From the NCBI GenBank assembly GCA_003255025.1, contig QANY01007439.1, forward strand, positions 1 to 64,000: a stretch of DNA of 64,000 bases. Reading direction: 5' to 3'. Both the position numbers and the translations under genes were made by a program. Source of the DNA: Datisca glomerata. Its lineage: Eukaryota; Streptophyta; Magnoliopsida; Cucurbitales; Datiscaceae. Positions 62,212-64,000 of the stretch are shown one piece after another; positions within the stretch are counted from its first letter, which is position 1; each line of letters starts with the position of its first letter. The notes beneath the pieces were generated by a model. The model made no database searches. It worked only from the letters and a program-made list of their open reading frames with translations, and was not told the DNA's origin.

Positions 62212-63622
62212 CTACTAATAACTCTGAGAAATTCGAGTTATCTATTGACTTTCAAGCTTAAGTCACTAGAATTTAAGAGTGCTTTGCTTGTTTTTAGCTT
62301 TAGTTTATCATTTTTGTTACTTTTAATTCCTTTAATATGAGGAGTCTATCGTTTTAGATGAATTGATATTATATGAGCAATATTTGCACTCATTTTATTA
62401 TTTTTCTAGTGTAGGACTTTAAAGCTGGGAGTCAAGTGGTTTAGTGTTGCAGCATAAGGATACAACACCTCTACACCAGTGGATGTGCATGCATTGCAAA
62501 GGTTTTCTCGTCTAGTCTAGCTGGAGCCTAAAAGTGAGCAAAGAGCTTGTCTGATTAAAAAGCTGTTAGCCAGCTGGCATCACTCGCCATCAGGTGGTCC
62601 CCAAGCTATATATAGAAAGTATACCCTTATTGGAAGAGAGTCGACACCTTGCTGCATCAAGAAGAGGAGATAAATTATCAGAGAAAGAAGAGGAATAGGG
62701 CATAAAATGAAAGAGAGGACGAAGAGGAAAAAGACAAGATAGAGGATATTCCTTATTTCTTCTATTATTTCCTCCTTTATCCTTTTTAACTTAGCATCGT
62801 CTTTTTTTTTCTAAGCTTAGTATTGTGTACTTTAATGGCTGAGATACTGGCCGAATTCATTCTTATGCTCAATATGAGTGAATCTCTTTTTATTTAGGAT
62901 GATTGATGAACCTTTAGGATGATTGATGAACCTTTGAGTTATTAATCTTGGTTATTGATTTTGAATTGAAAGATAAGTTATTGGTAGTTTTTCAAGTGTG
63001 CTTAATGTTTAATCTCATTAATTTCCTAGCCGTCAATGTATGAGAAACCCTTTGATTTGAATACTGGAAAGGTTTAAATCAACATATCTAACTTGGATAA
63101 TGCATGTTTACTTGATTCTTTTGTAATTAAAGTAATTATTGGGTAATATATGAATATATCACACACCTTGCAAACCTAAACAAATGGAAGCATGAATCAG
63201 AGATCTTAGTATTTCTCCGGCTTAGGAATAAGTTAGGGTTAATTAAGGACTTGAGCTGCAAGGATGAAAATCACTTGTACATAAGTGAGTTGATGTTAGT
63301 GTTGTTAGTTATGTTGTATTAGTCAAGCATATTTAATTCAAGATTAATAGCAAAAACGGGATTTTGTCATCCAAGCCTACCCAACCATTGATTACATTAT
63401 ACTAGCTTCTATTTTCGTCTCACATTTGACCAATACCACTCTACATTAATATTAGGATTATGAATCATCAATTTCATTTCCTTTTTAGTAAGCTTAATTA
63501 GGTTTAAAATAGATTTTGGCTGGTCAATTGTCTTTCCTCAATGTGTATGGAGAATGACACTCATTTATCACTTTATTACTTGTTAATGACACATGCACTT
63601 GCATTCATATCACACACCAACA
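62212..63622 (+). repeat. 5' LTR of a second Athila-like element
   Basis: It aligns with the reverse complement of 31939-33363. The start near 62212 (TACTAATAACTCTGAG) matches TGTGATAACTCTAAG. The end has TCATTTATCACTTTATTACT then TGTTAATGACACA, and finally CACACACCAACA at 63622. About 1.41 kb. No protein-coding potential is expected. Confidence 0.75.
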
Positions 63623-63628
63623 GGTTTT

Positions 63629-63646
63629 TGGCATCATTGTCAGGGA
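63629..63646 (+). other. Primer-binding site of the second Athila-like element
   Basis: TGGCATCATTGTCAGGGA, six bases after the LTR, is a decayed form of TGGCGCCGTTGCCGGGGA, the site typical of Athila elements. Confidence 0.65.
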
Positions 63647-63789
63647 TTGAGTGAGAACTTAGTCATTTAAATTAGTTCAAAGCTAAAATTTAGACTACTG
63701 TCTGAATTCTGCTACTACTTTGTAATAGGTTTTGGATTTCCTTTTATGCATAGACAATAAATACCTAAATTTAATCTTGTTCTAGAAAT

Positions 63790-64000
63790 TGATAGAACTC
63801 TAAGGTAATTAAGGAGAGAACATAGATGATTAGCTGGAATAAGAGAAATGGTAGCCAATGAAGAAGGAGTAGTCCTGAATGAAAACCATAATAGACTGCC
63901 AATAATGCAAACAATGGGAAAAATGGTCATTATAATTTCAGATGATAGAGAAAGGTCCATCAGGGACTATACAATCCTTAACCCTTAGGCCATGAATCCT
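63790..64000 (+). pseudogene. Start of gag of the second Athila-like element (cut by the window edge)
   Basis: The plus-strand sequence reads LRREHR, a stop, LAGIREMVANEEGVVLNEN and DDRERSIRDYTILNP, a stop, AMNP, matching the N-terminal gag of the nested Athila-like element (31500-31810, minus strand). Two in-frame stops in 200 bp show decay. The minus-strand open frame at 63715-63960 is its shadow. Confidence 0.75.

Overview
The window is plant nuclear DNA, most probably from a eudicot. It is AT-rich and packed with nested LTR retrotransposons (Ty1/copia, Ty3/gypsy Tat-like and Athila-like). It holds one convincing host gene. Nothing here is bacterial or organellar, and the species cannot be named from the sequence. 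The '+' strand is used for coordinates; one ambiguous base occurs at 5924 inside a (TA)n run.

Layout. 1-7037 is a degenerate minus-strand copia element (copia-1); its left LTR runs off the window. 7038-9172 is AT-rich intergenic DNA. 9173-13653 (minus) is a complete ten-coding-exon O-acetylserine(thiol)lyase (cysteine synthase) gene. Its predicted protein is 325 residues, with an additional intron in the 5' UTR. 13963-17584 is AT-rich spacer with several small repeat islands. 17585-19100 is the 3' end of a Tat-like gypsy element: an LTR plus a piece of an antisense extra ORF.

19217-41989 is a second Tat-like gypsy element on the minus strand (gypsy-1). Its antisense extra ORF is split by an Athila-like element (21676-33363, minus). 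From 41990 a plus-strand gypsy element (gypsy-2) begins abruptly in protease. It is interrupted by a block at about 42666-45988 containing a 180-bp tandem repeat, minisatellites and an LTR/gag-like fragment. It resumes with RT, RNase H and integrase, and inside the integrase it carries a whole internally deleted copia element (copia-2, 47796-55225, same family as copia-1). The integrase resumes at 55226. 57013-62006 is a solo-LTR-like sequence into which a second copy of the same family (59308-61725) inserted in inverse orientation, giving a palindrome with arms of about 2.3 kb. 62212-64000 is the 5' LTR, primer-binding site and start of gag of another Athila-like element on the plus strand.

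Only the cysteine synthase gene looks functional. All retroelement reading frames carry stops, frameshifts or deletions, so the mobile elements here are fossils. Their nested insertions, target-site duplications and complementary deletions allow the relative order of events to be read. I did not find a convincing novel multi-gene system. The most unusual structures are the GTGCC hairpin cluster conserved in the copia LTRs, the LTR-in-LTR palindrome with internal duplications and a 31-G tract, the 180-bp tandem array, and the antisense ORFs of the Tat-like elements.
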